Shown: positions 1 through 7,408, numbered from the stretch's first letter. The stretch: 23,684 bases of DNA from Pseudomonadota bacterium (GCA_030836725.1 JAUPLV010000009.1:1-23684), one strand, 5' to 3'. Program-made: numbers and translations. Notes: generated by a model not told the origin, from the letters alone.

Positions 1-1
1 G

Positions 2-334
2 GAACCGAAAGTGCTGCTGATGGACGAGCCCTTCGGCGCGCTCGACGCGCTGACCCGCGCCCACCTGCAGGACGAGTTGATGAAGATCGTCGCCGCCACC
101 AAAAGCACGGTCGTCATGGTCACCCACGACGTCGACGAGGCGGTGCTGCTGTCCGACCGCATCGTGATGATGACCAACGGCCCGGCCGCGACCATCGGCG
201 AAATCCTCACGATCGACCTGCCGCGTCCGCGCGACCGCCTGCAAATGGCGCACGATCCGCACTATCACGCGCTGCGCGGCAACGTGCTGGAATTCCTTTA
301 CAGCCGCCAGATGCGGCCGAAAGAAGCCGCCTGA
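2..334 (+). CDS. Nitrate-type ABC transporter ATP-binding protein (3' part only)
   Basis: This is the C-terminal 110 residues of an ABC ATPase; the gene begins left of the window. The Walker B/D-loop LLMDEPFGALD and the H-loop VTHDVDEA are visible. The Walker A and signature motifs must lie outside. The tail (LPRPRDRLQMAHDPHYHALRG...FLYSR) is typical of the NrtC/NrtD/CynD family, which energises uptake of nitrate or nitrite, and less like the taurine/aliphatic sulfonate ATPases. The assimilatory nitrite reductase genes 3 kb away support a nitrate substrate. It would work at the inner face of the cytoplasmic membrane with a periplasmic binding protein and a permease encoded upstream. Subfamily assignment is inference; the ABC ATPase call is certain. 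Confidence 0.88.
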   Translation, partial: EPKVLLMDEPFGALDALTRAHLQDELMKIVAATKSTVVMVTHDVDEAVLLSDRIVMMTNGPAATIGEILTIDLPRPRDRLQMAHDPHYHALRGNVLEFLYSRQMRPKEAA

Positions 335-341
335 CCGGGAC

Positions 342-361
342 GGCGCGCGGGGCGGCGCGCC
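342..361. terminator. GC-rich hairpin after the ABC ATPase gene
   Basis: Seven-bp inverted repeat GGCGCGC/GCGCGCC with a six-base loop, eight bases after the stop codon. Only two T follow, so it is a weak intrinsic terminator candidate at best. Confidence 0.3.
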
Positions 362-444
362 TTGCCCCATGTTGCAGGTGCGGCTAGACTCTTGGGGTTG
401 CCTTCGAACGGTCCGCTTCGTGAATTTTCATCCCCCTGCCCGCC

Positions 445-1203
445 ATGCCGCGCCGACGTGAACCCCGCCCCGCGCCCGCGCTGGAGCTGAAGACCACGCG
501 GCTCGCCGGAATCCAGATCATCCTCAACAGCGCCGAGCACGCGGCGCTGGACACCCACATCAGCACTCTGTTTGCCGCGACGCCGGATTTTTTCGGCGGC
601 GAGGCGGCGGTGTTCGAGTGCGGACGCCTGCCGGCCGACGCTGCGCCGCCCGACTGGGCCTGGCTGGCGCGGGAACTGAAAAGCCGGGGACTGAATCCGT
701 TCGCGGTGCAAAACGCGTCGCCCGGACTGGCCGCCGCCGCCGTGCAGGCGGGGCTGCTGGTGCTGAACGCCGCCACGCCCGAGCAACCAGTGCCCGCGCA
801 GCCGGCGCCCGAACCTGAACCGGCGCCGGAACCCAAGCCCAAAGCGGAGCCGGTTGCGGCGCCCGCCGCCGTCCCCACCCGCATCATCGACAAGCCGCTG
901 CGCTCGGGCCAGCGGGTGTACGCGGCGGGGGGCGACATCGTGGTGCTGGCGGCGGTCAACCCCGGCGCGGAAGTGATCGCCGACGGCAGCATCCATGTCT
1001 ACGCGCCGCTCAAGGGCAAAGCCCTCGCGGGCGCGCGCGGCGACACCTCGGCACGGATATTCACCACGCATCTCGAAGCCGAACTGGTCTCGATCGCGGG
1101 CGTGTACCGCACCTTCGAATCGGCGCCGGATGCCGCCGTGGCACGCAAGCCGGCGCAAATCCGCCTCGCCGAAGCCAGCCAGATCATCATCGAACCCCTC
1201 TAA
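445..1203 (+). CDS. minC: Septum site-determining protein MinC
   Basis: MinC, 252 aa, inhibits FtsZ polymerisation away from midcell and is recruited to the membrane by MinD. The N-terminal FtsZ-inhibitory domain covers about residues 10-110 (LKTTRLAGIQIIL...). A proline/alanine/glutamate-rich linker (about 112-145, repeats of APEPEP type) joins it to the C-terminal beta-helix domain (about 150-252; RSGQRVYAAGGDIVVL, GSIHVYAPLKGKALAG), which binds MinD. The GDIVVLAAVNPGAEVIADG region is the family hallmark. No good Shine-Dalgarno precedes the ATG. It is first in minCDE, with minD 26 bases downstream. The linker is long and low-complexity for the family but otherwise nothing is odd. Confidence 0.95.
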   Translation: MPRRREPRPAPALELKTTRLAGIQIILNSAEHAALDTHISTLFAATPDFFGGEAAVFECGRLPADAAPPDWAWLARELKSRGLNPFAVQNASPGLAAAAVQAGLLVLNAATPEQPVPAQPAPEPEPAPEPKPKAEPVAAPAAVPTRIIDKPLRSGQRVYAAGGDIVVLAAVNPGAEVIADGSIHVYAPLKGKALAGARGDTSARIFTTHLEAELVSIAGVYRTFESAPDAAVARKPAQIRLAEASQIIIEPL

Positions 1204-1229
1204 CCCCAAGCAAACAAAAAGGAAGCTCT

Positions 1230-2045
1230 GTGGCCACCATCATCACCATCACCTCCGGCAAAGGCGGCGTCGGAAAAACCACCACCAGCGCATCGATCGC
1301 CAGCGGCCTGGCCATGCGCGGCTTCAAGACCGCCGTCATCGACTTCGACGTCGGCCTGCGCAATCTCGACCTCATCATGGGCTGCGAGCGCCGCGTGGTG
1401 TACGACTTCGTCAACGTCATCCAGGGCGACGCCAACCTGAACCAGGCGCTGATCAAGGACAAGCACGCCGACAACCTGTTCGTGCTGCCCGCCTCGCAGA
1501 CGCGCGACAAGGACGCGCTCACCGAGGAAGGCGTGGAGAAGGTGCTGAAGGAGCTGGAACACCAGGGCTTCGACTACATCGTCTGCGACTCGCCCGCCGG
1601 CATCGAGCACGGCGCGATCATGGCGCTGACCTTCGCCGACGAGGCCATCGTCGTGACCAACCCGGAAGTCTCGTCGGTGCGCGACTCCGACCGCATCCTC
1701 GGCATCATCCAGTCGAAAAGCCGCCGCGCCATCGAAGGCCGCGAGCCGGTGAAGGAACACCTGCTGGTCACCCGCTATTCGCCGAAGCGCGCGCACGAAG
1801 GCGAAATGCTGACCTACACCGACATTCAGGAATTGCTGCGGATTCCGCTCTTGGGCGTCATTCCCGAATCCGAGGCCGTGCTGCACGCCTCCAACCAGGG
1901 CATTCCCGCGATTCACCAGAAAGACACGCCGGTGGCCGATGCCTATCTCGACGCGATTGGCCGCTTCCTCGGCGAAGAACACCCGCTGCGTTTCGTCGAT
2001 TACGAGAAGCCGGGCCTGATCAAGCGTCTTTTTGGAGGCAAGTAA
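1230..2045 (+). CDS. minD: Septum site-determining ATPase MinD
   Basis: MinD, 271 aa, is the membrane-cycling ParA-type ATPase of the Min oscillator. The deviant Walker A GKGGVGKTTT lies at residues 10-19, switch I/II at DFDVGLRNLD and CDSPAGIE, and the C-terminal amphipathic membrane-targeting helix ends in LIKRLFGGK. Full length for the family. The start is GTG, preceded by AAGGAAG at a suitable distance (around 1219-1225). No in-frame ATG fits the conserved N-terminus (ATIITITSGKGG). minE follows immediately and its ribosome binding site lies inside the end of minD, so the two are probably translationally coupled. Confidence 0.97.
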   Translation: MATIITITSGKGGVGKTTTSASIASGLAMRGFKTAVIDFDVGLRNLDLIMGCERRVVYDFVNVIQGDANLNQALIKDKHADNLFVLPASQTRDKDALTEEGVEKVLKELEHQGFDYIVCDSPAGIEHGAIMALTFADEAIVVTNPEVSSVRDSDRILGIIQSKSRRAIEGREPVKEHLLVTRYSPKRAHEGEMLTYTDIQELLRIPLLGVIPESEAVLHASNQGIPAIHQKDTPVADAYLDAIGRFLGEEHPLRFVDYEKPGLIKRLFGGK

Positions 2046-2046
2046 G

Positions 2047-2301
2047 ATGTCCTGGCTCTCCCTCATATTCGGCGAAAAAAAATCCACCGCATCGGTCGCG
2101 AAAGAGCGCCTGCAGCTGATCATCGCGCACGAACGCACCTGCGCGTCCGGCCCGGAATTCCTGCCCGAACTGCAAAAGGATCTGGTCGCGGTGATTTCAA
2201 AATATTTCCCGGTCAACCCCGAGGACATCAAGGTGGGGCTCGAGAAGCAGGGCAATTACGAAGTGCTGGAAGTCAACATCGTACTGCCCGAGGGACGCTG
2301 A
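2047..2301 (+). CDS. minE: Cell division topological specificity factor MinE
   Basis: MinE, 84 aa, stimulates MinD ATPase and restricts MinCD to the poles. The N-terminal part (SLIFGEKKSTASVAKERLQL) carries the MinD-contacting helix with the ERLQLIIAHER pattern, and the rest is the topological-specificity domain (LPELQKDLVAVISKYF...VNIVLPE). The start is the ATG at 2047, one base after the minD stop. GGAGG at about 2035-2039 gives good spacing. A longer in-frame reading from 2032 would place the start in front of its own Shine-Dalgarno and is rejected. Last gene of minCDE. Confidence 0.95.
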   Translation: MSWLSLIFGEKKSTASVAKERLQLIIAHERTCASGPEFLPELQKDLVAVISKYFPVNPEDIKVGLEKQGNYEVLEVNIVLPEGR

Positions 2302-2320
2302 TCCACGCGCAAGCCTGGCG

Positions 2321-2342
2321 GAGCGACTCGCATGCGTCGCTC
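2321..2342. terminator. Possible hairpin between convergent minE and the 2371-2787 gene
   Basis: Inverted repeat GAGCGAC/GTCGCTC with an eight-base loop, 20 bases after the minE stop, between convergent genes. No T-tract follows on either strand, so terminator function is only suggested by position. Confidence 0.3.
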
Positions 2343-2370
2343 TCGCACCCGGCACTCAAGCCGCGGCTCA

Positions 2371-2787
2371 TCAGAGCTGGTCGGCCAGCCAGCCGTCCAG
2401 ATGCGTGCAGGCATCCGGGTTCGGTTTTTTGTCCAGCCGGCCCTGGATGGGCGTATAGCAAAGGTAGAAATTACCGGACTCGTCCGTCAGGTTGCGCAAG
2501 GGCAAGTCGCCCAGGGTCTCGTAGTCTTGCGAGTCCATCATGACGAACTCGAACTCATCCCCCACCCGGACCGCCAGCTTGCCGCCGTTGCCTTCCCCGT
2601 ATTTCGCGCACCAGGAATCGGGGTTGGCCCCGTCGTAACTGGGGGACATGCGCCGGTTGCTGCGCTGACGCCAGGACACGATGGTGGGCTGCTTTATATC
2701 GCGCTCCAGCGCAACGCCTTTGGCCAGTTGACTCGCGATTTTGAAATCGGAACTATTGCCCCAATAGTCGACATGAACGCTTTTCAT
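2371..2787 (-). CDS. Conserved hypothetical protein, possibly AF1514/DUF5619-like
   Basis: A soluble 138-aa protein with no signal peptide or membrane segment. The start at 2787 is set by a strong Shine-Dalgarno (GGAGGAAAG) six bases upstream. The N-terminal half (FKIASQLAKGVALERDI...IVSWRQRSNRRMSP, then PDSWCAKYGEGNGGKLAVRVGDEFEFVMMD) resembles my memory of the small AF1514/DUF5619 proteins, which pair a helix with an aspartate-rich beta sheet. That match is tentative. The C-terminal part contains two cysteines (FYLCYTPIQ, DACTHLDGW). Function is unknown. It stands alone, convergent with minE and 280 bp from nirD. Confidence 0.75.
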   Translation of the reverse strand: MKSVHVDYWGNSSDFKIASQLAKGVALERDIKQPTIVSWRQRSNRRMSPSYDGANPDSWCAKYGEGNGGKLAVRVGDEFEFVMMDSQDYETLGDLPLRNLTDESGNFYLCYTPIQGRLDKKPNPDACTHLDGWLADQL

Positions 2788-2901
2788 GATCTTTCCTCCA
2801 GGTTATGGGCCGCCTCCCGTCAGCCCGATCACTGTGTCCCTGTTTTGTAGGCAAATAGCCGGCAAAAACAATAGGTATTTGCGACACCGGGCTTAACCGC
2901 T

Positions 2902-3044
2902 GTTTAGGGAATCGCTGATTAAATTCGATATGATCGTCATTGCGAGCGCAGCGAAGCAATCCAGCGTATTGATTAAGCGGGCATTTCTGGATTGCCGCGT
3001 CGCTGCGCTCCTCGCAATGACGAATTAATCAGCGCTTCCTTAGA
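2902..3044. repeat. 143-bp palindromic intergenic element
   Basis: The outer arms (about 24 bp, TTTAGGGAATCGCTGATTAA at 2902 and its near-complement ending TTAATCAGCGCTTCCTTAGA at 3044) and the inner arms (CGTCATTGCGAGCGCAGCGA at 2935 and TCGCTGCGCTCCTCGCAATG at 3000) are inverted copies, with a central GATTAAGCGGGCATTT. The whole can fold into one long hairpin. The CGTCATTGCGAGCG...AAGCAATCCAG core is a widespread intergenic repeat of proteobacteria, probably a MITE/REP-like non-autonomous element. A degraded copy sits at 17547-17640. Confidence 0.8.
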
Positions 3045-3064
3045 GGTCGAGCAAGGGGCGAGGC

Positions 3065-3406
3065 TCACACCCCCTCTTGAATCGCCTCCGCGTTCATCGC
3101 GAAATCCAGCCACACGCGACTGCCTTCGAGCTTGACCGGAAACACGCGCGCGCATCCCCGGTCGGGGGCGACGGCCGAACCGGAATCAAGTTCGATGTTC
3201 CAGTTATGCATTGGGCAGGCCACCTTTTTTCCATGCACGATGCCTTGCGAAAGCGGACCGCCCTTGTGCGGGCAGCGGTCTTTCAGCGCGAACACTTCAT
3301 CGTCGGCGGTGCGGAACACGGCGATATCGATGTTGCCATGGCGCACCACGCGGGCGCCGAGCCGGGGGATGTCGTTCACATCCAGGATATCGATCCAGTT
3401 ATTCAT
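3065..3406 (-). CDS. nirD: Assimilatory nitrite reductase small subunit NirD
   Basis: NirD, 113 aa, is a Rieske-fold partner of NirB in NADH-dependent reduction of nitrite to ammonium in the cytoplasm. It carries a full Rieske ligand set, C45-P-H47 and C64-P-M-H67 (numbered from this start), so it probably binds a [2Fe-2S] cluster, unlike forms of NirD that have lost these residues. Two tandem ATGs occur (3409 and 3406). The Shine-Dalgarno AAAGGAG overlaps the nirB stop and is only 3 bases from the first ATG but 6 from the second, so 3406 is preferred. It lies about 10 bases after nirB in one operon. Confidence 0.93.
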   Translation of the reverse strand: MNNWIDILDVNDIPRLGARVVRHGNIDIAVFRTADDEVFALKDRCPHKGGPLSQGIVHGKKVACPMHNWNIELDSGSAVAPDRGCARVFPVKLEGSRVWLDFAMNAEAIQEGV

Positions 3407-3417
3407 CATGTACTCCT

Positions 3418-5874
3418 TTATGCGGTGACGGTTTCGAATTCGTGCTTGAGCTTGCCCTCTTTGGCGCGCTCGAGCCACGGGTCGCGCTCGACCGACAGCG
3501 CGAACAGCAGGCGCTCGTACAGCGCGCGGCGGCCTTCGGCGTCGTCGAGGATTTTCTTCTTCACGGTGTCGAGGCCGACGCGCTCGATGTAGTGCACGGT
3601 GCGGTCGAGATAGCGCGCTTCTTCGCGATACAGCTGCAGGAAGGCGCCGGAGTATTCGAGCACCTCGTCCGGGGTTTTCACCTTGACCAGGAACTGCGCG
3701 ACTTCCGTCTTGATGCCACCGTTGCCGCCGACGTAGATTTCCCAGCCGGAATCGACGCCGATGATGCCGATGTCCTTGATCGCGACTTCGGCGCAGTTTC
3801 TCGGACAGCCCGACACCGCGAGCTTGACCTTGTGCGGCGCCCACATCTTGAAGAAAGCCTTCTCCAGATCGATGCCCATCCGGGTCGAGTCCTGGGTGCC
3901 GAAACGGCACCACTCGGAGCCGACGCAAGTCTTCACCGTGCGCAACGCCTTGCCGTAGGCGTGGCCGGACGGCATGCCGAGGTCGGCCCACACTTTCGGC
4001 AGGTCTTCCTTCTTCACCCCCAGGAGGTCGATGCGCTGGCCGCCGGTGACGTGCACCGCCGGGATGTTGTACTTGTCGGCGACATCGGCGATACGGCGCA
4101 ACTCGGCCGGCGTCGTATTACCGCCCCACATGCGCGGGATCACCGAATAGGTGCCGTCCTTCTGGATATTGGCGTGGGCGCGCTCGTTGATGAAGCGCGA
4201 TTGCGGATCGTCCTCGGCTTCGCCCGGCCAGGTCGAGATCAGGTAGTAGTTGAGCGCCGGGCGACAGCTGGCGCAACCGTCGGGCGTTCGCCATTCCATG
4301 AAGCTCATCACCCGAGGAATCGTCAGCAGCTTGTTCTTGCGGATCGCCGCGCGGACTTCCTCGTGGGTGTGGTCGGTGCAACCGCACACCGATTTGTTTT
4401 TCGGCGCGGAGGAATAATCGCCGCCCGCCGTCACCGCCAGGATTTGCTCGACCAGGCCGGTGCACGAGCCGCACGAGCTCGACGCCTTGGTGTGCTTCCG
4501 CACGTCTTCCAGCGTGAACAGCCCCTTCTCGCGAATCGCCTTGACGATGTCGCCCTTGCAGACGCCGTTGCAGCCGCACACCTCCATGTCGTCGGTCATC
4601 GTCGCGGCCTTGTTGATGCCCTGGTGGCCGAGGTTGCCGCAGTGGTCCTGGCCGAACATCAGGTGGTCGCGCAGTTCGGTGACGTCCTTGCCGTCGCGCA
4701 GCAGCGAGAAATACCAGGCGCCGTCGACGGTGTCGCCGTACATCACGCCGCCGACCAGCTTGTTGTCCTTGATGACGAGCTTCTTGTAGACGCCGCCGAT
4801 GGGATCGGAATAGAGGATGGCCTCGGTGCCCTCGCCGCCGGTGAAATCGCCGGCCGAGAACAGGTCGATGCCGGTGACCTTGAGCTTGGTCGAGGTGATC
4901 GAACCCTGGTAGCGGCCGATGCCGTAGTGCGCCAGATGGTTGGCGCATACCTTGGCCTGCTCGAACAGCGGCGCGACCAGCCCGTAGGCGATGCCGCGAT
5001 GCGCGGCGCATTCGCCGATGGAATAGATGCGCGGGTCGAAGGTCTGCATCGTGTCGTTGACCACGATGCCGCGATTGCAGTGCAGCCCGGCGGATTCGGC
5101 CAGTTCAGTGTTGGGGCGGATGCCGACCGCCATCACCACCAGATCGGCGGGGATTTCGTCGCCGTCCTTGAACTTGATCGCGGCCACGCGTGTGGACTCC
5201 CCCTTCACCAGCTCGGCCGTCTGCTTCTGCAGCAGGAACTTCATGCCCTTGGCTTCCAGGCTCTTCTGCAGCAGGCGCGCGGCGGGTTCGTCGAGCTGGC
5301 GCTCCATCAGCCACGGCCCGATGTGCACCACGGTCACCTCCATGCCGCGCTTCATCAGGCCATTGGCCGCTTCCAGCCCCAGCAGGCCGCCGCCGACGAC
5401 GACCGCATGACGGTACTGGCTGGACGCGCGGATCATGGCATCGACGTCTGCAATGTCACGGAAACCGATCACGCCTTCGAGATCGGCGCCGGGCACCGGC
5501 AGGATGAAGGGGGTGGAACCGGTGGCGATAAGCAGGCGGTCATATCCGGCGCGGGTGCCGTCATCGGCCTCGACCACGCGCGCGCTGCGGTCGATCTTCA
5601 CCACTTTCCTGCCTACATGCAGGGCGATATTGTTCGCGCTGTACCAGTCGAGCGGGTTCAGCACGATGTCGTCGACCGTCTGCTCGCCGGCGAGCACCGG
5701 CGACAGCAGGATGCGGTTGTAGTTGGGGTGCGGCTCGGCGCCGAACACGGTGATGTCGTAGAGGTCGGGCGCCAGCTTCAGCAACTCTTCCAGCGTGCGC
5801 ACTCCGGCCATGCCGTTGCCGACCATGACCAGCTTCATCCTGGGACCCTGTCCCACGGGCGTACTCATATCCAT
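3418..5874 (-). CDS. nirB: Assimilatory nitrite reductase [NAD(P)H] large subunit NirB
   Basis: NirB, 818 aa, reduces nitrite to ammonium with six electrons from NAD(P)H. In order: an N-terminal FAD/NAD(P)H oxidoreductase (GNGMAG near residue 19, VVVGGGLLGLEAANG near 150); two BFD-like [2Fe-2S] segments (CGCNGVCKG...CGSCTG, and CGC...CASCRPALNYY); then the nitrite/sulfite reductase domain with the [4Fe-4S]/siroheme cysteines C650 (CVGSEWC), C656, C690 and C694 (SGCPRNC). Full family length. The start MDMSTPVGQ (5874) has only a weak ribosome binding site. An alternative start is MKLVMVGN, 13 residues in, which matches the family N-terminus. It is co-transcribed with nirD. No sigma-54-like promoter was seen directly upstream. 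Confidence 0.97.
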   Translation of the reverse strand: MDMSTPVGQGPRMKLVMVGNGMAGVRTLEELLKLAPDLYDITVFGAEPHPNYNRILLSPVLAGEQTVDDIVLNPLDWYSANNIALHVGRKVVKIDRSARVVEADDGTRAGYDRLLIATGSTPFILPVPGADLEGVIGFRDIADVDAMIRASSQYRHAVVVGGGLLGLEAANGLMKRGMEVTVVHIGPWLMERQLDEPAARLLQKSLEAKGMKFLLQKQTAELVKGESTRVAAIKFKDGDEIPADLVVMAVGIRPNTELAESAGLHCNRGIVVNDTMQTFDPRIYSIGECAAHRGIAYGLVAPLFEQAKVCANHLAHYGIGRYQGSITSTKLKVTGIDLFSAGDFTGGEGTEAILYSDPIGGVYKKLVIKDNKLVGGVMYGDTVDGAWYFSLLRDGKDVTELRDHLMFGQDHCGNLGHQGINKAATMTDDMEVCGCNGVCKGDIVKAIREKGLFTLEDVRKHTKASSSCGSCTGLVEQILAVTAGGDYSSAPKNKSVCGCTDHTHEEVRAAIRKNKLLTIPRVMSFMEWRTPDGCASCRPALNYYLISTWPGEAEDDPQSRFINERAHANIQKDGTYSVIPRMWGGNTTPAELRRIADVADKYNIPAVHVTGGQRIDLLGVKKEDLPKVWADLGMPSGHAYGKALRTVKTCVGSEWCRFGTQDSTRMGIDLEKAFFKMWAPHKVKLAVSGCPRNCAEVAIKDIGIIGVDSGWEIYVGGNGGIKTEVAQFLVKVKTPDEVLEYSGAFLQLYREEARYLDRTVHYIERVGLDTVKKKILDDAEGRRALYERLLFALSVERDPWLERAKEGKLKHEFETVTA

Positions 5875-5976
5875 TTCACCACTCCAAACGAAGGACTAAA
5901 AGTGATGACCGAGATACGCCGTTGCATTCGGTCTTTCAAACAACGCCTCGACCCAGATTCATTTGGGCAGCGTCTT

Positions 5977-6053
5977 TGTAGGAGCGGCGCCCTCGCCGCG
6001 ATTTCGCACCCCGGCAAACACCACGGCATCGCGGCGGGGGCGCCGCTCCCACA
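5977..6053. repeat. REP-like palindrome (TGTAGGAGCGGCGCC type)
   Basis: Arms TGTAGGAGCGGCGCCCTCGC... (5977-6002) and the complementary ATCGCGGCGGGGGCGCCGCT... (6028-6053) form an almost perfect 26-bp stem with a 25-base loop. The TGTAGGAGCGGC.. head is the familiar REP/BIME-type sequence of gammaproteobacteria and betaproteobacteria. It occupies the 318-bp gap between nirB and ybiB. No gene or other signal was seen in the rest of that gap. Confidence 0.75.
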
Positions 6054-6192
6054 GAATTACTAGCAAGCCCTGTGCCATGATGCCGGCGTGCGGCGAACGC
6101 CTTGTTTTACCGGGCTTTTCGGCTTCCGCCCCGGATGTCCCGTCCCCGCCATGCACCAGCAAAGTGCCAAACGGCAGGGCATGCACCGAAAT

Positions 6193-7158
6193 CTACGCCG
6201 CCGCCCGACCGAATCCGTCAAGTGCCGTGATCGCGCGCGCCTGGTTGAGGTCTTCGGTATAGCCCGCCGCATACAGGCACGCCGCCAGCTGGTTACGGAT
6301 CGGCAAGGGCAGCGACAAGCGATCGCGCATGACCTGGGCGATCCAGGCGCCGGTTGCCCGCGCGTCCACCTCGGGCAGGTTGTCCAGCACGGACAGGGTC
6401 GATTGCGCCTCGTACATTTGCTGGCTCCGACCGTCCTGCACCAGCACCATGTCCGGCCTGAGCAGCGGATCGGCGAAGGCCTCGCCCTCGCAGCCCCGCA
6501 GCAGCAGCGCGGAACCGCCCAGCGCTTCCAGCACATCGCGTGTCGCAGCAATCTCCGCTCCCGAAACGACCGGCGTCACCCGCACCGAACGCTCGCCCAG
6601 CACATCGGCCAGCATCGCCAGCCGGGTCACCCAGCCGTCGATCCCGAGCCGTGCGCGCAGGGCCAGCAGCGACGCCAAACCGGGGCTCAGCAAGGGAACC
6701 GGCGCGAAGGCGATGCCTTCGTCCCGCAATGCGGCATTGACCTGTGCCGCCGTGCCGCACGGCATGATGCCGAGTTCGCGAAGCACGTAGGCCGCCGCCG
6801 TCCCGCTTCCGCCTTCGAGCACGCCATGGATCAGCACCGGAATGCCAAAGCTTTTCAGCAGCAGCGCCAGCAGCGGGGTGAGATGCGGACGCGTGCGCAC
6901 GCTGTGATAGGCGGGCAGCACCACCGTGCGGAAAGGCCCGGATGGCGCCGCAAAACCCTGCATGCGATCGGCCAGTGACGCGTGCAGCCCAAGCCAGGCT
7001 TCCACCCCGGGATCGTGCTGATTGAACTCGACCAGAAATGCCGCCGTTTCCAGTTCCGGCACGCCGCCGTCAAGCAGCGCCGAGCCCAGCGCATGCGCTT
7101 CGGCATAAGCCAGGCCCTCGCCGGCCTCGATCTGGCGGATGAGGGTTGCGTAGCTCAT
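6193..7158 (-). CDS. ybiB: YbiB/TrpD2-family protein (anthranilate phosphoribosyltransferase-like fold)
   Basis: A 321-aa protein of the TrpD2/YbiB family. It has the small N-terminal helical domain (SYATLIRQIEAGEGLAYAEAHALG) and the glycosyltransferase family 3 alpha/beta domain (LPAYHSVRTRPHLTPLLALL, VLIHGVLEGG, ITALDGFGRAA). Family members keep the TrpD fold but not clear transferase activity, and E. coli YbiB binds nucleic acid. Homologues often sit in betaproteobacterial nitrate assimilation operons, as here. The start at 7158 overlaps the stop of the 7155-7304 reading frame as ATGA, which implies coupling. There is no independent Shine-Dalgarno. The physiological role in nitrate assimilation is unknown. 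Confidence 0.85.
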   Translation of the reverse strand: MSYATLIRQIEAGEGLAYAEAHALGSALLDGGVPELETAAFLVEFNQHDPGVEAWLGLHASLADRMQGFAAPSGPFRTVVLPAYHSVRTRPHLTPLLALLLKSFGIPVLIHGVLEGGSGTAAAYVLRELGIMPCGTAAQVNAALRDEGIAFAPVPLLSPGLASLLALRARLGIDGWVTRLAMLADVLGERSVRVTPVVSGAEIAATRDVLEALGGSALLLRGCEGEAFADPLLRPDMVLVQDGRSQQMYEAQSTLSVLDNLPEVDARATGAWIAQVMRDRLSLPLPIRNQLAACLYAAGYTEDLNQARAITALDGFGRAAA

Positions 7159-7304
7159 GAGGTTTTGTCTGCGAAGAAACGCCAGGCGAGATCGCACACG
7201 CTGGCGCAGTCGCCGCGCACGCTGGCGATATTCCCGGCGTCAGCCTCGATCAGCACTCCGCAGCCGGTGCCGCAATAACAGCAGACAGATGAAACGACAG
7301 ACAT
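7155..7304 (-). pseudogene. nasA: nasA remnant: N-terminal [4Fe-4S] motif of assimilatory nitrate reductase (49 codons)
   Basis: A short frame of 49 residues starting MSVVSSVCCYCGTGCGVLIE and containing SVRGD at 28-32. The CCYCGTGCGV...VRGD stretch is the N-terminal iron-sulfur entry segment of NasA-type molybdopterin nitrate reductases, normally about 900 aa. After residue 32 the similarity stops and 17 unrelated residues (CASVCDLAWRFFADKTS) lead to a TGA that overlaps the ybiB ATG. It has a good Shine-Dalgarno (AAGGAG, 7310-7315) and a sigma-54-type promoter. The simplest reading is a nearly complete internal deletion of nasA that kept the frame; a short direct repeat (GCCAGCGTG) lies at the joint. 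It could still be translated as a small Cys-rich peptide. Confidence 0.75.
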
Positions 7305-7327
7305 GATGACTCCTTATCATATCTGTC

Positions 7328-7343
7328 AGCAGGGTCCGTGCCA
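7328..7343 (-). promoter_or_regulatory. Sigma-54 (-24/-12) promoter of the nas operon
   Basis: On the minus strand TGGCACGGACCCTGCT matches the RpoN consensus TGGCACG-N4-TTGC at all but one base, with the essential GG and GC at the correct distance. The predicted start near 7317 gives a leader of about 13 bases that still contains the AAGGAG ribosome binding site. Nitrogen-assimilation operons are classically NtrC/sigma-54 controlled. No convincing NtrC dyad was found by eye upstream. The same bases form a 9/10 inverted repeat (7332-7358). Confidence 0.72.
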
Positions 7344-7408
7344 GCGAGGCACAGACCCGTAAATTCAATGGCTTGCAGGGATTCCGGCCAGCGCGATGCG
7401 CCCGCTGC

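Noticed and set aside
298..1209. 303-aa minus-strand frame over minC
   Set aside because: Arg/Gly-rich mirror frame of minC, no ribosome site.
995..2119. 374-aa plus-strand frame overlapping minC and minD
   Set aside because: Out-of-frame Arg/His-rich shadow; carries no known motif.
1200..2255. 351-aa minus-strand frame over minD/minE
   Set aside because: Mirror frame of minD with no motifs; the plus-strand genes are certain.
3211..6063. 950-aa open frame on the plus strand across nirB
   Set aside because: It is antisense to nirB in high-GC DNA and its translation (His/Ala/Gly/Arg-rich) matches no family. nirB on the other strand is unmistakable.
7332..7358. ANTAR/NasR-type antiterminator hairpin upstream of nasA
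   Set aside because: The loop is five bases (TCGCT on minus) without the A1/G4 hexaloop pattern, and the sequence is better explained as the -24/-12 promoter.
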